From Bacteroidaceae bacterium (GTDB lineage Bacteria > Bacteroidota > Bacteroidia > Bacteroidales > Bacteroidaceae): DNA of 51,532 nt. A program made the translations under genes and the position numbers. Below the pieces are notes generated by a model. That model did no database searches. It saw nothing but the letters and a program-made list of their open reading frames with translations, and was not told the origin of the DNA. Below, piece by piece: positions 15,760 to 25,662 of the stretch. Positions within the stretch are counted from its first letter, which is position 1; each line of letters begins with the position of its first letter. Location of the stretch: the NCBI GenBank assembly GCA_017614895.1, contig JAGAAZ010000108.1:1-51532 (forward strand), in the 5' to 3' direction.

Positions 15760-16830
15760 ATGGAGATTAAGTCCAAGATACGTATTAAGGACATCGCGGA
15801 GAGGGCAGGGGTGTCAGTCGGCACTGTTGACCGTATCATTCATGGTCGTGGCAATGTTTCGCCTATCAGCATGGAGCGCGTACAGAAAGTGCTGGATGAA
15901 ATCAATTATACTCCCAATCACTATGCGTCGGCACTTGCCTCGCACAGCGTGCATCAGTTTGCAGCCATTCTGCCGATGCATGAGGTTGACAGCTATTGGG
16001 CGCGTGTGGAGAAAGGGCTTACCGATGGTGTGAGACGTTTCAACGACTTCAAGATTTCTTTTAAGATTTTCCGTTACGATCCTTTCAATACCGAATCCTT
16101 CAAAGTGGAATGCCAGAGTCTTTTGGACTCCAACCCAGATACCGTTATCATAGGTCCCATCTTCAACTATAATATTATGGCAAAGTTCACGTCTCAGTTG
16201 GATGAACGTGAAATACCATACGCCTTGCTCGACTCCAATTGGCCAGAGTTCAATCATCGCATCTTCTATGGACAGGACTCTTTGCAGAGTGGTGCCTTCT
16301 CTGGACGTATCATGTCATTGGCAGCCGATGCTTCCACCAAGAAGATGGCACTTTTCAAGGTGTTGGGTGAGGGACGTGTTGCCAGCCGTCAGCAGATGAA
16401 CCGTGAGGTGGGTTTTCGTAAGTATATGGAGGAACATAAGCCTGAGATTGAGATTGTGGATGTGAACCTTTATGTGTATGACAAGCAGGGAATGCGTGAG
16501 ATCATGCGTGATTTCTTCACTGAGAATCCGGAGATACGTCATGCTCTGTGCTTTAATTCATCCATTCACATCATCGCAGACTTCTTGCGGACAGAAATGC
16601 CCCAACATCCTCATGTCACGCTGTTGGGATATGATGCCGTTGATGCCAATGTGGAGTGCATCAAAAATGGCTCTGCTGACTTCCTCATTGCCCAGCACCC
16701 TCAATCGCAGGGATTGGACTGCTTCCGTTCGATGTTTAACACCTGTGTGCTCAAGATGAACATCAAGCGAGACCATTATATGTCCATAGAGTTGCTGACG
16801 AGGGAGAATATAGACTTTTATAAAGATTAA
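15760..16830 (+). CDS. LacI-family transcriptional regulator
   Basis: This 356-residue protein has an N-terminal LacI helix-turn-helix (about 7-26, IKDIAERAGVSVGTVDRIIH) followed by the hinge helix block (RVQKVLDEINYTPNHYASALA). A periplasmic-binding-protein-like effector domain follows (FAAILPMHEVDSYWARVEKG onward). It is divergent from kdgK-eda and 45 bases upstream of a CE15-like esterase. It is therefore a good candidate for a regulator of uronate or keto-deoxygluconate use. The effector is inferred from context only; the binding domain does not reveal it by eye. Confidence 0.93.
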   Translation: MEIKSKIRIKDIAERAGVSVGTVDRIIHGRGNVSPISMERVQKVLDEINYTPNHYASALASHSVHQFAAILPMHEVDSYWARVEKGLTDGVRRFNDFKISFKIFRYDPFNTESFKVECQSLLDSNPDTVIIGPIFNYNIMAKFTSQLDEREIPYALLDSNWPEFNHRIFYGQDSLQSGAFSGRIMSLAADASTKKMALFKVLGEGRVASRQQMNREVGFRKYMEEHKPEIEIVDVNLYVYDKQGMREIMRDFFTENPEIRHALCFNSSIHIIADFLRTEMPQHPHVTLLGYDAVDANVECIKNGSADFLIAQHPQSQGLDCFRSMFNTCVLKMNIKRDHYMSIELLTRENIDFYKD

Positions 16831-16875
16831 ACATATCATAACCAAAAACAATAATCATCTAACCTATCACCTTTT

Positions 16876-18123
16876 ATGAAACAAACTTTGATAAGTTCCC
16901 TTTTATTGGGATGTTTCTTGATGTGTGCACAGCCTACGTTGGCACAAAAGAACAAGATGCCTCTTGTCTTTTCAGTAGAAAACACAGGAGCCAAGTATGC
17001 AGAACCCAAGTATGGCACCGCAGACCAGATGCCTGACATCGCCACGCTGCCCAATCCTTTCGTTTTCGCTGGCGGCAAGAAGGAAGCGAAGAACTTGAAG
17101 CAGTGGCAGCAGCGTCGTTCGGAGATTGCCAATCAGATTCAGCATTATGAGATTGGTACCAAGCCTGCTGTGTCAATGAATGATATTGATGCACGTATGT
17201 CTGGTGATACGCTGATTGTGGATGTACATGTGAATGGAGAGACGTTGACCCTTTCCACCCCCATCTTCTATCCGAAGGAAGGTGCAGCACCTTATCCACT
17301 CATTATCGGCGCCAGCAACAACGCTCTTCCTCGTAAGCTGTTCACAGACCGCAACATTGCTATGATGGTCTTTTATGAGCGTCAGGTCAACAGCTATTCC
17401 CAGATGGGACGCGGTGCAGGAGCAGGACGTGGCAGTTATGCTTTCGACCGTCTCTATCCCGACTTGAAGGAGAATGGTGCTTACAGCGAATGGGCATGGG
17501 GCTTCAGCCGCTTGCTCGATGGTTTACAGAAATTAGGTCCTGAAGTGACGAAGATTGATATGTCACGCATCGGTGTAACGGGTTGTTCCTATGCGGGTAA
17601 GATGGCGCTCTTTTGTGGTGCTTTTGATGAGCGTGTAGCTCTCACCATTGCACAGGAACCTGGTGGCGGTGGTGCCGCTTCTTGGCGTGTATCTCGTACA
17701 CTTGGTAATGTGGAAAATCTTGACAAGACTGACTATAACTGGTTCAAAGAGAGCTTGAAAGAACAATTTGGTGAAGAAAAGGTAAATAGACTTCCTCATG
17801 ACCGTCACGAACTCGTTGCCATGTGCTGTCCACGTGCCGTGCTGTTGTTGGGTAATCCTGATTACGAATGGCTTGCAGACCCATCCATGTATGTGTCTGC
17901 CAATGCAGCCATCAAGGTGTGGGAGCGTTTCGGCATTGCTGACCGCATCGGCTATTCTATTGTAGCAGGCCACGGACATTGTCAACTTCCAGAGGTACAA
18001 TATCCTGAAGTGGAAGCTTTTATCGACAAGTTCCTCTTAGGCAAGGAAGCTAACACAGTGGTGCGCATTGCTCCAGAAGACTATTCAACCCGCTACGATT
18101 ACCGTCAGTGGATCAATTGGTAA
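16876..18123 (+). CDS. Secreted CE15-like (glucuronoyl methylesterase-type) alpha/beta hydrolase
   Basis: This 415-residue protein has a signal peptide (MKQTLISSLLLGCFLMCAQPTLAQ). The nucleophile elbow is VTGCSYAGKMAL with Ser238, close to the GCSRxGK motif of CE15 except that Arg is replaced by Tyr. Glu261 in AQEPGGGGAASWR and His368 in AGHGHCQLPE supply the rest of the probable triad. CE15 enzymes cleave the ester between 4-O-methylglucuronate of xylan and lignin. The Arg-to-Tyr change in the oxyanion region may mean a different ester substrate. It probably shares a transcript with the LacI regulator gene 45 bases upstream. Confidence 0.8.
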   Translation: MKQTLISSLLLGCFLMCAQPTLAQKNKMPLVFSVENTGAKYAEPKYGTADQMPDIATLPNPFVFAGGKKEAKNLKQWQQRRSEIANQIQHYEIGTKPAVSMNDIDARMSGDTLIVDVHVNGETLTLSTPIFYPKEGAAPYPLIIGASNNALPRKLFTDRNIAMMVFYERQVNSYSQMGRGAGAGRGSYAFDRLYPDLKENGAYSEWAWGFSRLLDGLQKLGPEVTKIDMSRIGVTGCSYAGKMALFCGAFDERVALTIAQEPGGGGAASWRVSRTLGNVENLDKTDYNWFKESLKEQFGEEKVNRLPHDRHELVAMCCPRAVLLLGNPDYEWLADPSMYVSANAAIKVWERFGIADRIGYSIVAGHGHCQLPEVQYPEVEAFIDKFLLGKEANTVVRIAPEDYSTRYDYRQWINW

Positions 18124-18154
18124 TCCATTAATTGTATAAAGAAAACTCATGACG

Positions 18155-19852
18155 TTATTCGTCCATGAATTTCCTATAACGTATGCGCTTCGGCTCTTCG
18201 AGTCCGAGGCGCTTTGCTTTGTTGGTCTCGTAGTCGGTGTAGGACCCTTCGAAGAAGAAGACCTCGCCATTGCCTTCGAAGGCGAGGATGTGGGTGCAGA
18301 TGCGGTCGAGAAACCAGCGGTCATGGCTGATGATGACGGCACATCCAGCAAAAGCTTCAAGACCTTCCTCCAGAGCGCGGAGCGTGTTCACGTCGATGTC
18401 GTTGGTCGGCTCGTCGAGCAGGAGGACGTTGGCTTCCTGTTCCAAGGCCAATGCCAGTTGGAGACGGTTGCGCTCGCCTCCTGAAAGTACGCCGCAGAGT
18501 TTTTCCTGATCGGCTCCGTTGAAGTTGAATTTGCTGAGGTAGGCTCTCACGTTTACGTCCTTGCCCCCCATGCGGATGGTTTCATTGCCACCACTGACCA
18601 CCCGATAGACGCTTTGTGAAGAATGGATTTGTTTATGTTGCTGATCAACGTATGCTAATTTGACGGTTTCGCCCACCTCGAAGAGTCCAGCATCAGGTTG
18701 CTCAATCCCCATGATGAGACGGAAGAGGGTGGTCTTGCCCACGCCGTTGGGACCGATGACACCGACGATGCCGTTGGGCGGCAGGTTGAAGTTGAGGTCG
18801 GTGTAGAGCACCTTATCACCGAAGGATTTGGCGACGTGGTGTGCCTCGATGACTTTGTTGCCGAGTCGCGGACCGTTGGGAATGAAGATCTCGAGCTTCT
18901 CCTCCTTCTCCTTCTGCTCCTCGTTCAACATCTTGTCGTAGGACTTCAGACGGGCCTTACCCTTTGCTTGACGGGCCTTCGGAGCCATGCGCACCCATTC
19001 AAGCTCGCGCTCTAAGGTCTTGCGGCGCTTCGACGCGGTCTTCTCCTCCTGTTCCATGCGCTTGCTCTTCTGCTCCAGCCATGAGGAGTAATTGCCCTTC
19101 CAGGGAATGCCTTCACCACGGTCGAGCTCGAGAATCCACTCCGACACGTCGTCGAGGAAGTAGCGGTCGTGGGTGACAGCAATGACTGTCCCTTCGTATT
19201 GCTGCAGATGCTGCTCCAGCCAGTCAATGGACTCAGCATCGAGGTGGTTGGTGGGCTCATCAAGTAGGAGCACATCGGGCTTTTGTAGGAGCAATCGGCA
19301 GAGGGCGACACGACGACGCTCACCTCCGGAGAGGTTCTGCACGCTCCAGTCGCCTGGAGGACAACGCAGCGCATCCATTGCACGCTCTAGCTTGGAGTCC
19401 ATATTCCATGCGTCGGTGGCATCGATGATGTCCTGCAACTCTGCCTGGCGGGTCATGAGCTTCTCCATCTTGTCGGGATCCTCATAGTATTCGGGCAGAC
19501 CGAACTTGTCATTGATTTGGTCGTACTCGGCAAGAGCATCATAGACGTGCTGCACACCCTCCATCACGTTCTCCTTCACCGTCTTCTCCTCATTGAGTGG
19601 CGGTTCCTGTGGCAGATAGCCGACGGTGTAGCCAGGACTCCACACCACTTGACCCTGATACTGCTGGTCAAGTCCGGCGATGATCTTCATCAGCGTTGAT
19701 TTACCAGCACCGTTCAGACCTATGATGCCGATCTTCGCTCCGTAGAAGAACGAGAGATAGATGTTCTTGAGCACTTGCTTCTGATTCTGCTGGATGGTTT
19801 TGCTCACTCCAACCATAGAGAATATCACTTTCTTGTCATCAACTGTAGCCAT
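18155..19852 (-). CDS. ettA: ABC-F translational throttle ATPase
   Basis: This 565-residue soluble protein has two ABC ATPase domains and no membrane segments. The first has Walker A GLNGAGKST (45-53), signature LSGGERRRVALC and Walker B VLLLDEPTNHLD. The second has GPNGVGKTT, LSGGERNRLQLA and VLLLDEPTNDID. The start (VIFSMVGVSKTIQQNQKQVLKNI) and the inter-domain linker rich in Lys and Arg match the EttA subgroup. It binds the ribosomal E site and tunes initiation to the energy state. It is the last gene of a run that begins with mltG, 35 bases after nadE. Confidence 0.95.
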   Translation of the reverse strand: MATVDDKKVIFSMVGVSKTIQQNQKQVLKNIYLSFFYGAKIGIIGLNGAGKSTLMKIIAGLDQQYQGQVVWSPGYTVGYLPQEPPLNEEKTVKENVMEGVQHVYDALAEYDQINDKFGLPEYYEDPDKMEKLMTRQAELQDIIDATDAWNMDSKLERAMDALRCPPGDWSVQNLSGGERRRVALCRLLLQKPDVLLLDEPTNHLDAESIDWLEQHLQQYEGTVIAVTHDRYFLDDVSEWILELDRGEGIPWKGNYSSWLEQKSKRMEQEEKTASKRRKTLERELEWVRMAPKARQAKGKARLKSYDKMLNEEQKEKEEKLEIFIPNGPRLGNKVIEAHHVAKSFGDKVLYTDLNFNLPPNGIVGVIGPNGVGKTTLFRLIMGIEQPDAGLFEVGETVKLAYVDQQHKQIHSSQSVYRVVSGGNETIRMGGKDVNVRAYLSKFNFNGADQEKLCGVLSGGERNRLQLALALEQEANVLLLDEPTNDIDVNTLRALEEGLEAFAGCAVIISHDRWFLDRICTHILAFEGNGEVFFFEGSYTDYETNKAKRLGLEEPKRIRYRKFMDE

Positions 19853-19887
19853 GGAATAAAATGATTCTTTTATTACAAATATACTAT

Positions 19888-21876
19888 TTAAATTTCGACA
19901 TCAGAGAGCCAGTCCGCACTGCTGGCGTCGCTCGGCATGCGCCAATCACCACGGGGTGAGAGAGAGACAGAACCGACTTTAGGACCATCGGGCAGACAGC
20001 TGCGCTTGAACTGCTGCGTGAAAAAACGGCGACAAAAGGTATGGAGCCATTTTCGGATGGTTTCTTCATCGTAGGTGCCGACTTCCATGCCCAGTTCCGT
20101 GGTTTCCGTGTAGGTCTGCTTGATGAATGCCTGTTCGGCGAGGTAGAGTATCTTGGCAGGGCGGAATCCGAGTCGGAGGAAGTGGTAAAGGAAAAAATCG
20201 TGAAGTTCGTAAGGACCCACAAGGTCTTCTGTCTTTTGCAGGATAGTGCCATCGATGTCGGCAGGGATAAGTTCCGGCGAGATAGGTGTCTCGATAATGT
20301 CAAGCAGCGTTGTCTTTGATGCCTTGTCCACACTGGTGAGTGCCACCCACTTGACGAGGTGCTTGACGAGGGTCTTGGGGATGGAGCAGTTGACACCATA
20401 CATCGACATGTGGTCGGCATTATAGGTGCACCATCCAAGGGCGAGTTCGCTGAGGTCGCCAGTTCCGACAACAAAGCCATTGCATTGGTTGGCAACGTCC
20501 ATCAGTATCTGTGTGCGTTCACGTGCCTGACTATTCTCGTAGGTCACATCGTGATTGTTAAGGTCATGGCCAATATCGAGGAAGTGGCGGATACATGCTT
20601 CTTTGATACTGATTTCTTTGATAGTGATATCAAGTGATTTCATCAATGCCATCGCATTTTGGTAGGTGCGGTCGGTGGTTCCGAAGCCAGGCATGGTGAT
20701 GCCGATGACCTCCTTGCGTGGGCGCTGGAGCAGATCCATTGTTTTGACACACACGAGGAGAGCCAACGTGGAATCGAGTCCGCCACTAATACCGAGCACG
20801 ATGCTACGGGCACCTGTATGGACGATGCGCTTAGCGAGTGCTGAAGTCTGGATGGAAAAGATCTCTTCGCAACGCTCGTCGAGGGCGCTGCCTCCTGGGA
20901 CGAACGGATGTGGATTGATCCAACGAGTCAGCTCAAAGTCGTATGATGGGTTAACGGTCTGGCATTGGACGTGAACCGTGGTGAGTTGGACATTGGCAGT
21001 AACCAGTTGGGAACAGAGACGGACATTCTCGCCAAAGGTGGTATTGTGACGACGTTCGGTGAGCAGACGCTCTGTATCTATCTCGGAAATGACCATCTGC
21101 TCTTCGAGGCTGAAACGATTGCTGCGGGCAATGAGCGTACCGTTCTCGTAGATGAGGGCATTGCCGCCGAAGACTACATCCTGTGTGCTCTCGCCATAAC
21201 CACAGGAGCTATATACATAACCCGCGATGCAGCGTGCGCTCTGCTGACTGATGAGCGAAAGCAGATACTGGTGCTTGCCGATGAGTTCGTTGGAAGCGCT
21301 CAGATTGAAGATGATCTCCGCTCCTTTCAATGCCAGTTCGCTGCTTGGAGGAATAGGTGCCCAGAGATCCTCGCATATCTCGATGGCGAAGCAAGTCTTC
21401 TGGGTATGGAAGAGCAGATTGCAGCCGAAAGGAACCGTCTGGGCACAGAGGTGAACCTCTCTGGCTTCGACAGCTGTTGACGGAGCGAACCAACGTTGCT
21501 CGTAGAATTCTTTGTAGTTGGGCAAGAAGGTCTTGGGCACCACGCCAAGTATCTTTCCACCCTGCACAGCCACCGCACAGTTCGTCAGCAGTCCACTCAC
21601 CATGACCGGCATACCGACGATGGCGATGATTTGCAGCGAACGGGTGAAGTCGAGCAACTTGAAGAGGCTCTCTTCGCACTTCTCGAGGAGCAGTTGCTGT
21701 CCGAAGAGGTCTTGACATGAGTATCCGCTGATACAGAGTTCAGGGAATGCGATGATTTCAACACCTTTACCTTCAGCCTGCACAATGAGGCTCTCAATCT
21801 GCTGGATGTTGAACGTGCAATCAGCAACCTTCAGGGAAGGAATGGCTGATGCTACTTTAACAAAACCGTAATTCAT
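19888..21876 (-). CDS. nadE: Glutamine-dependent NAD+ synthetase
   Basis: This 662-residue two-domain enzyme makes NAD+ from nicotinic acid adenine dinucleotide with ammonia released from glutamine. The N-terminal nitrilase-type glutaminase has Glu46 (IIAFPELCISGYSC), Lys115 (VVPKTFLPNYKEF) and Cys168 (FAIEICEDLWAP). The C-terminal synthetase has the P-loop LGISGGLDSTLALLV, with the downstream GTGDLSELALGWCTYNADH block. Length matches the long bacterial form. It is preceded by a GH2 gene by 18 bases and followed by ettA by 35 bases. Confidence 0.96.
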   Translation of the reverse strand: MNYGFVKVASAIPSLKVADCTFNIQQIESLIVQAEGKGVEIIAFPELCISGYSCQDLFGQQLLLEKCEESLFKLLDFTRSLQIIAIVGMPVMVSGLLTNCAVAVQGGKILGVVPKTFLPNYKEFYEQRWFAPSTAVEAREVHLCAQTVPFGCNLLFHTQKTCFAIEICEDLWAPIPPSSELALKGAEIIFNLSASNELIGKHQYLLSLISQQSARCIAGYVYSSCGYGESTQDVVFGGNALIYENGTLIARSNRFSLEEQMVISEIDTERLLTERRHNTTFGENVRLCSQLVTANVQLTTVHVQCQTVNPSYDFELTRWINPHPFVPGGSALDERCEEIFSIQTSALAKRIVHTGARSIVLGISGGLDSTLALLVCVKTMDLLQRPRKEVIGITMPGFGTTDRTYQNAMALMKSLDITIKEISIKEACIRHFLDIGHDLNNHDVTYENSQARERTQILMDVANQCNGFVVGTGDLSELALGWCTYNADHMSMYGVNCSIPKTLVKHLVKWVALTSVDKASKTTLLDIIETPISPELIPADIDGTILQKTEDLVGPYELHDFFLYHFLRLGFRPAKILYLAEQAFIKQTYTETTELGMEVGTYDEETIRKWLHTFCRRFFTQQFKRSCLPDGPKVGSVSLSPRGDWRMPSDASSADWLSDVEI

Positions 21877-21894
21877 ACTATTATTTTCTATTGA

Positions 21895-24444
21895 TTATTT
21901 ACAATTGATTTGAACCGTGGCAGGTTTGAGGCCTTTGGCCGTCACTTGCACTTTGGCTGTGCCTTGCTCACCATTGCTCTGGATGCCGATGACAAGTTGC
22001 CCATGGAAGGCTTTCATCGTGGGTTGGGTGAAGACTTCGAGGCTGGTGGCGTCGCCGTTGCAGATGCCCTTGAATTTGGCTGATCCAGACACTTCCACAT
22101 CAATCTGGTTGCTGGCATCGGGTACAAGGTTGCCGTCCTTGTCGAGGATGTTGACGGTGATGAAGGTCATGTCTTCGCCGTCAGCCTTGAGGGATTTGAT
22201 GGGTGCACCGAGGTCACCCGTGAGTTGGATTTGCAATGCTGCTCCAGCGGTTTTGACTGTCTTTCTGCCGACTTCATTGCCCTCCTTGTCATAGACCACG
22301 ACCTTGATTTCGCCTGGTTCGTACTTCACATTGTTCCAGCGCAGGCGGTAGCGGTCAATGGCGGGGTCGTTGATGTCGGAGATGCGCCCATCCTTACCTG
22401 TACCAGATGAGATTCCTTCCTTCTTGGTGATCTTTCCCTGTGACTTGCCGTTGACGAAGAGTTCGGCAGTGGGGTAGTTGGTGTAGCAATAGACGGGCGT
22501 AACTTGACCTTCACGTCCAGGCCATGTCCAGTGGGGTAGGAGATGGATGGTCGTCTCGTCGGTGTTCCATTTGGAGCGATAGAGGTAGTATCTGTCTTTG
22601 GGCAAACCTGCCAAGTCGAAGATGCCGAAGTAGGAAGAGCGACTGGGCCAATACTCATCATAAGGGGTTGGCTCGCCAAGATAGTCGAAGCCTGTCCACA
22701 CGAACTCGCCAATCACCCAATCCTTGTCATCTTGCAGGAGCCAATCCTCTTCGGGCACATTCGACCACCAGCATGCCTCCATGTCGTAGCTGGAGCATTG
22801 ACCGTCGTCATAAGCTTTGCCGTCGAGACGCTCCACGGGGAACTTGTACACGCCTCGTGAGGAAACGGTGGATGCCGTCTCGCTGCCGAGGATAAACCCT
22901 TGCCGCAGTCGCTCGTAAGCAGCTTGGTATCGGTGGGTGCGGTAGTTGATGCCAGGAATGTCGAGCACTTGTGCAAAACCTGTGGAGATGGCGTTGTCGA
23001 TGCGATCCATGCCCGAAGTAACGGGACGTGTTGGATCCCAAAAGTGCATGACGTTCTGCATCTCGCGACTCATTCGGTTGCCCTCCTTAGAACCTTGCTC
23101 AGGAATCTCGTTGCCGATAGACCACATCACGATGGATGGATGCAACTGGTTGGCTTTCACCAGATTGATAAGATCCGTCCTCCACCAATCATCATAGAAT
23201 CTGGCATATCCGTTCTTGACTTTGGGGTACTTCCACATGTCGAATGATTCTGCCATGACCATAATGCCAAGGGAATCGCATAAATCCATTTGCCACTGAG
23301 ACGGCATGTTGTGGGCTGTGCGAATAGCATTGCAGCCCATACTTTTCAACAATACAAGCTGACGTTCCAATGCCGCTTTGTTGACAGCAGCACCCAACAT
23401 GCCGAGGTCGTGATGCAGGCAGACTCCTTTGATTTTATATTTGCAGCCATTGACGGAGAACGATGGGTTTTGTCGTCCATAGCCCAGTCCATAATTGATA
23501 GTCCGGAAACCATATTTGACAGTCTTTGAGTCAAGTACTTTACCCAGCCCGTTGTTATCGATAATGCTAAAGGTGATGTCGTATAGAGTGGGTCTGAAGT
23601 TCTCGTCTTCGTTGTCCGGATCTTCAGGAAACCATCCTTTCACATCTTTAACTGTAACAACAGCTTGGTTGATGAAGCCGCCGCCATGTATTTCCTTTTG
23701 AAGGGGAAAATCGAAGGTTTGACCAGCTACCGACATGCGCACCACCTCGTTTGTACCATGGCAATGGTCGCACAACACGGTGACTTTGACGGTTGCATCT
23801 ACCCAATTATAGCGAGTCGTCTCAATGGAGATTCCCTGCGGACAGATATATTCGCGACCTGTGGTGATGAGGGTGACAGGACGATAAAGACCAGCTCCAG
23901 GATACCATCGGCTACTCTCCTCTACGTTTCTCAAATAAACTGCCAGCGTGTTGGGGCTGCCATCTTTGTTGATGTACCCCGTCACATCCACGTCGAAGGA
24001 GCTGTAACCATAATTCCACATGCCAGCCTCTTTGCCATTCACATAGACAATGGGCTCTGACATCGCTCCATCAAAGTTCAGGTAGGCATGGGGGCAGTTT
24101 TTATCCACCGTGAAAGTCGTGCGATACCAACCTTTGCCAATCCAAGGCAAAGAGCCCGAACGTCCTGTCTTCTCTGTAGCTTGCTTCTCACCGTTCTGCT
24201 CAATGGCAACGGTCTGTTTGTCAATTTCCTTATCGAATGGACCACTGATTGCCCAGTCATGAGGCACTTGCACTGTTTGCCAATTTTTGTCGTTGAAACC
24301 GACCAATGATGGGGCTATTGCATTCATGGCGACAAACTTCTCACCACGTGAGAACTTCCAACCGTCACGCAAGACCGTTTCTTGGCGTTGAGCCGACAGT
24401 GTGGCTGTTACGAGCAACATGAGTGGTAAACAGAATCTTTTCAT
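21895..24444 (-). CDS. Exported GH2 beta-galactosidase-type glycosidase
   Basis: This 849-residue protein has a signal peptide (MKRFCLPLMLLVTATLSAQ). It has a GH2 sugar-binding domain, an immunoglobulin-like domain and a TIM barrel from about residue 330. The acid/base is Glu446 in WSIGNEIPEQG and the nucleophile Glu522 in LGSETASTVSSRG. Later beta domains (DUF4982-like, about 620-690, and another invasin-like repeat near 740-840) are common in Bacteroidota GH2 enzymes of this type. It probably releases beta-galactose from oligosaccharides in the periplasm. Exact specificity is not readable. It sits 18 bases from both neighbours in a tightly packed run. Confidence 0.9.
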   Translation of the reverse strand: MKRFCLPLMLLVTATLSAQRQETVLRDGWKFSRGEKFVAMNAIAPSLVGFNDKNWQTVQVPHDWAISGPFDKEIDKQTVAIEQNGEKQATEKTGRSGSLPWIGKGWYRTTFTVDKNCPHAYLNFDGAMSEPIVYVNGKEAGMWNYGYSSFDVDVTGYINKDGSPNTLAVYLRNVEESSRWYPGAGLYRPVTLITTGREYICPQGISIETTRYNWVDATVKVTVLCDHCHGTNEVVRMSVAGQTFDFPLQKEIHGGGFINQAVVTVKDVKGWFPEDPDNEDENFRPTLYDITFSIIDNNGLGKVLDSKTVKYGFRTINYGLGYGRQNPSFSVNGCKYKIKGVCLHHDLGMLGAAVNKAALERQLVLLKSMGCNAIRTAHNMPSQWQMDLCDSLGIMVMAESFDMWKYPKVKNGYARFYDDWWRTDLINLVKANQLHPSIVMWSIGNEIPEQGSKEGNRMSREMQNVMHFWDPTRPVTSGMDRIDNAISTGFAQVLDIPGINYRTHRYQAAYERLRQGFILGSETASTVSSRGVYKFPVERLDGKAYDDGQCSSYDMEACWWSNVPEEDWLLQDDKDWVIGEFVWTGFDYLGEPTPYDEYWPSRSSYFGIFDLAGLPKDRYYLYRSKWNTDETTIHLLPHWTWPGREGQVTPVYCYTNYPTAELFVNGKSQGKITKKEGISSGTGKDGRISDINDPAIDRYRLRWNNVKYEPGEIKVVVYDKEGNEVGRKTVKTAGAALQIQLTGDLGAPIKSLKADGEDMTFITVNILDKDGNLVPDASNQIDVEVSGSAKFKGICNGDATSLEVFTQPTMKAFHGQLVIGIQSNGEQGTAKVQVTAKGLKPATVQINCK

Positions 24445-24462
24445 CTTTCTTGTGTGGAAGGA

Positions 24463-25509
24463 TTAGCGTTTGATGCCTCTTTCATTGAGTGCTTTCGTGT
24501 AGCGAGCCGCATTGCGCAGATGCTCTCCGTAAGAGACAGCATAGTTGTGCGTTCCTGAGAAGTTCTCTTTGGCACACATGTAAATATAATCATTTCGATC
24601 GTGATTCAACACGGCATCGATGCCTGCAATGCTGGGCACGCGAATAGGTCCAGGAGGCAACCCAAAGTTACGATAGGTGTTGTAGGGAGACTCCACCTTC
24701 AAGTGCTCGTGCAATACTCTACGAATGGAAAAATCCCCCACGGCATAGATGACAGTCGGGTCACTTTGTAGTGCCATCTGTTTGCGCAGCCTGTTCATGT
24801 AGAGGGCTGCAATCGTCGGTTTCTCCCCATTGTTGGCGGTCTCGCTATCGACAATGGAAGCTAACGTGATGACTTTTTCTTTCGTCATCTCCTCGCCAGC
24901 ATATTGGCTCACTTCATTCAGCTTGCTCATGCGCTCCTCATTCCAGAAAGCCACATGTTCTTTCCTCATGCGTTCCATTAACTTTTCAATGCTTACGTCC
25001 CAATATACCTCGTAGGTGTTCGGAATGAACATGCCCGGCAAAGATTCCTTTGTATAACCCAATGCCTTGATGTTATTTTCATCTCTGAGATATTGAGCGA
25101 TAGAAGCAGAATCAACCATCAGCTGATTGGCCAATTTACCGGCCATTGCATCCATCGTGCGAGTTGAAGGAACGACAAGCATGACAGGCTTCTCGTTGTG
25201 GTTGCGGATGTCACGGATGAAGTTCAGCATAGTCAAATCGGATGTCACCTCGTAACGTCCCGTGCGGATTTTATCTTTCAAATTTAGCAATCCTGCATAG
25301 AGATGGAATACCCGCATACTTTCCGGGTTTGCCTGACGCTCCGTCTTCTGGGCAATGGAATCTACGTTATCGTCAGTATCGATATATATGTAAGTCGGTT
25401 CGCTCAATTGGAAACCGCTTCGATATATCCACCAAGCACCAGCCAATGCTGCTATCACTAAACAGCATAAGACGCCCCAAACTCCTGTTGATCTCCTTCT
25501 TTTAGTCAT
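24463..25509 (-). CDS. mltG: Endolytic murein transglycosylase MltG
   Basis: This 348-residue protein has one N-terminal membrane helix (about 11-30) and a YceG/MltG domain. The conserved block LASIVDSETANNGEKPTIAALYMNRL (214-239) is followed by QSDPTVIYAVGD and the late NTYRNFGLPPGPI. MltG cleaves nascent glycan strands at the inner membrane and so sets their length. The family usually has Glu at the first acidic position of the ExET motif; here that position is Asp221, with Glu223 retained. It is the first gene of the mltG-GH2-nadE-ettA run. Confidence 0.93.
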   Translation of the reverse strand: MTKRRRSTGVWGVLCCLVIAALAGAWWIYRSGFQLSEPTYIYIDTDDNVDSIAQKTERQANPESMRVFHLYAGLLNLKDKIRTGRYEVTSDLTMLNFIRDIRNHNEKPVMLVVPSTRTMDAMAGKLANQLMVDSASIAQYLRDENNIKALGYTKESLPGMFIPNTYEVYWDVSIEKLMERMRKEHVAFWNEERMSKLNEVSQYAGEEMTKEKVITLASIVDSETANNGEKPTIAALYMNRLRKQMALQSDPTVIYAVGDFSIRRVLHEHLKVESPYNTYRNFGLPPGPIRVPSIAGIDAVLNHDRNDYIYMCAKENFSGTHNYAVSYGEHLRNAARYTKALNERGIKR

Positions 25510-25611
25510 ATTTTCTTGATATATTGAATTGTTCAGTAAAAATGTGTACTTCTTTTACTTCTTTATGGGAAAAATGTCAATTCAGTTCTTACAAATCCTT
25601 AAAAGATAGGG

Positions 25612-25619
25612 CAAAGATA
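25612..25619 (-). promoter_or_regulatory. -7 box for the mltG run
   Basis: TATCTTTG on the minus strand matches the Bacteroidota -7 consensus and would give a leader of about 95 bases. The upstream TTTG is closer than the usual 19-20 bases, so this is a partial match. Confidence 0.4.
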
Positions 25620-25662
25620 GGAAAAATCTCTCAAAGATGGTGCTTGTATGCTAAAAGTTTGC

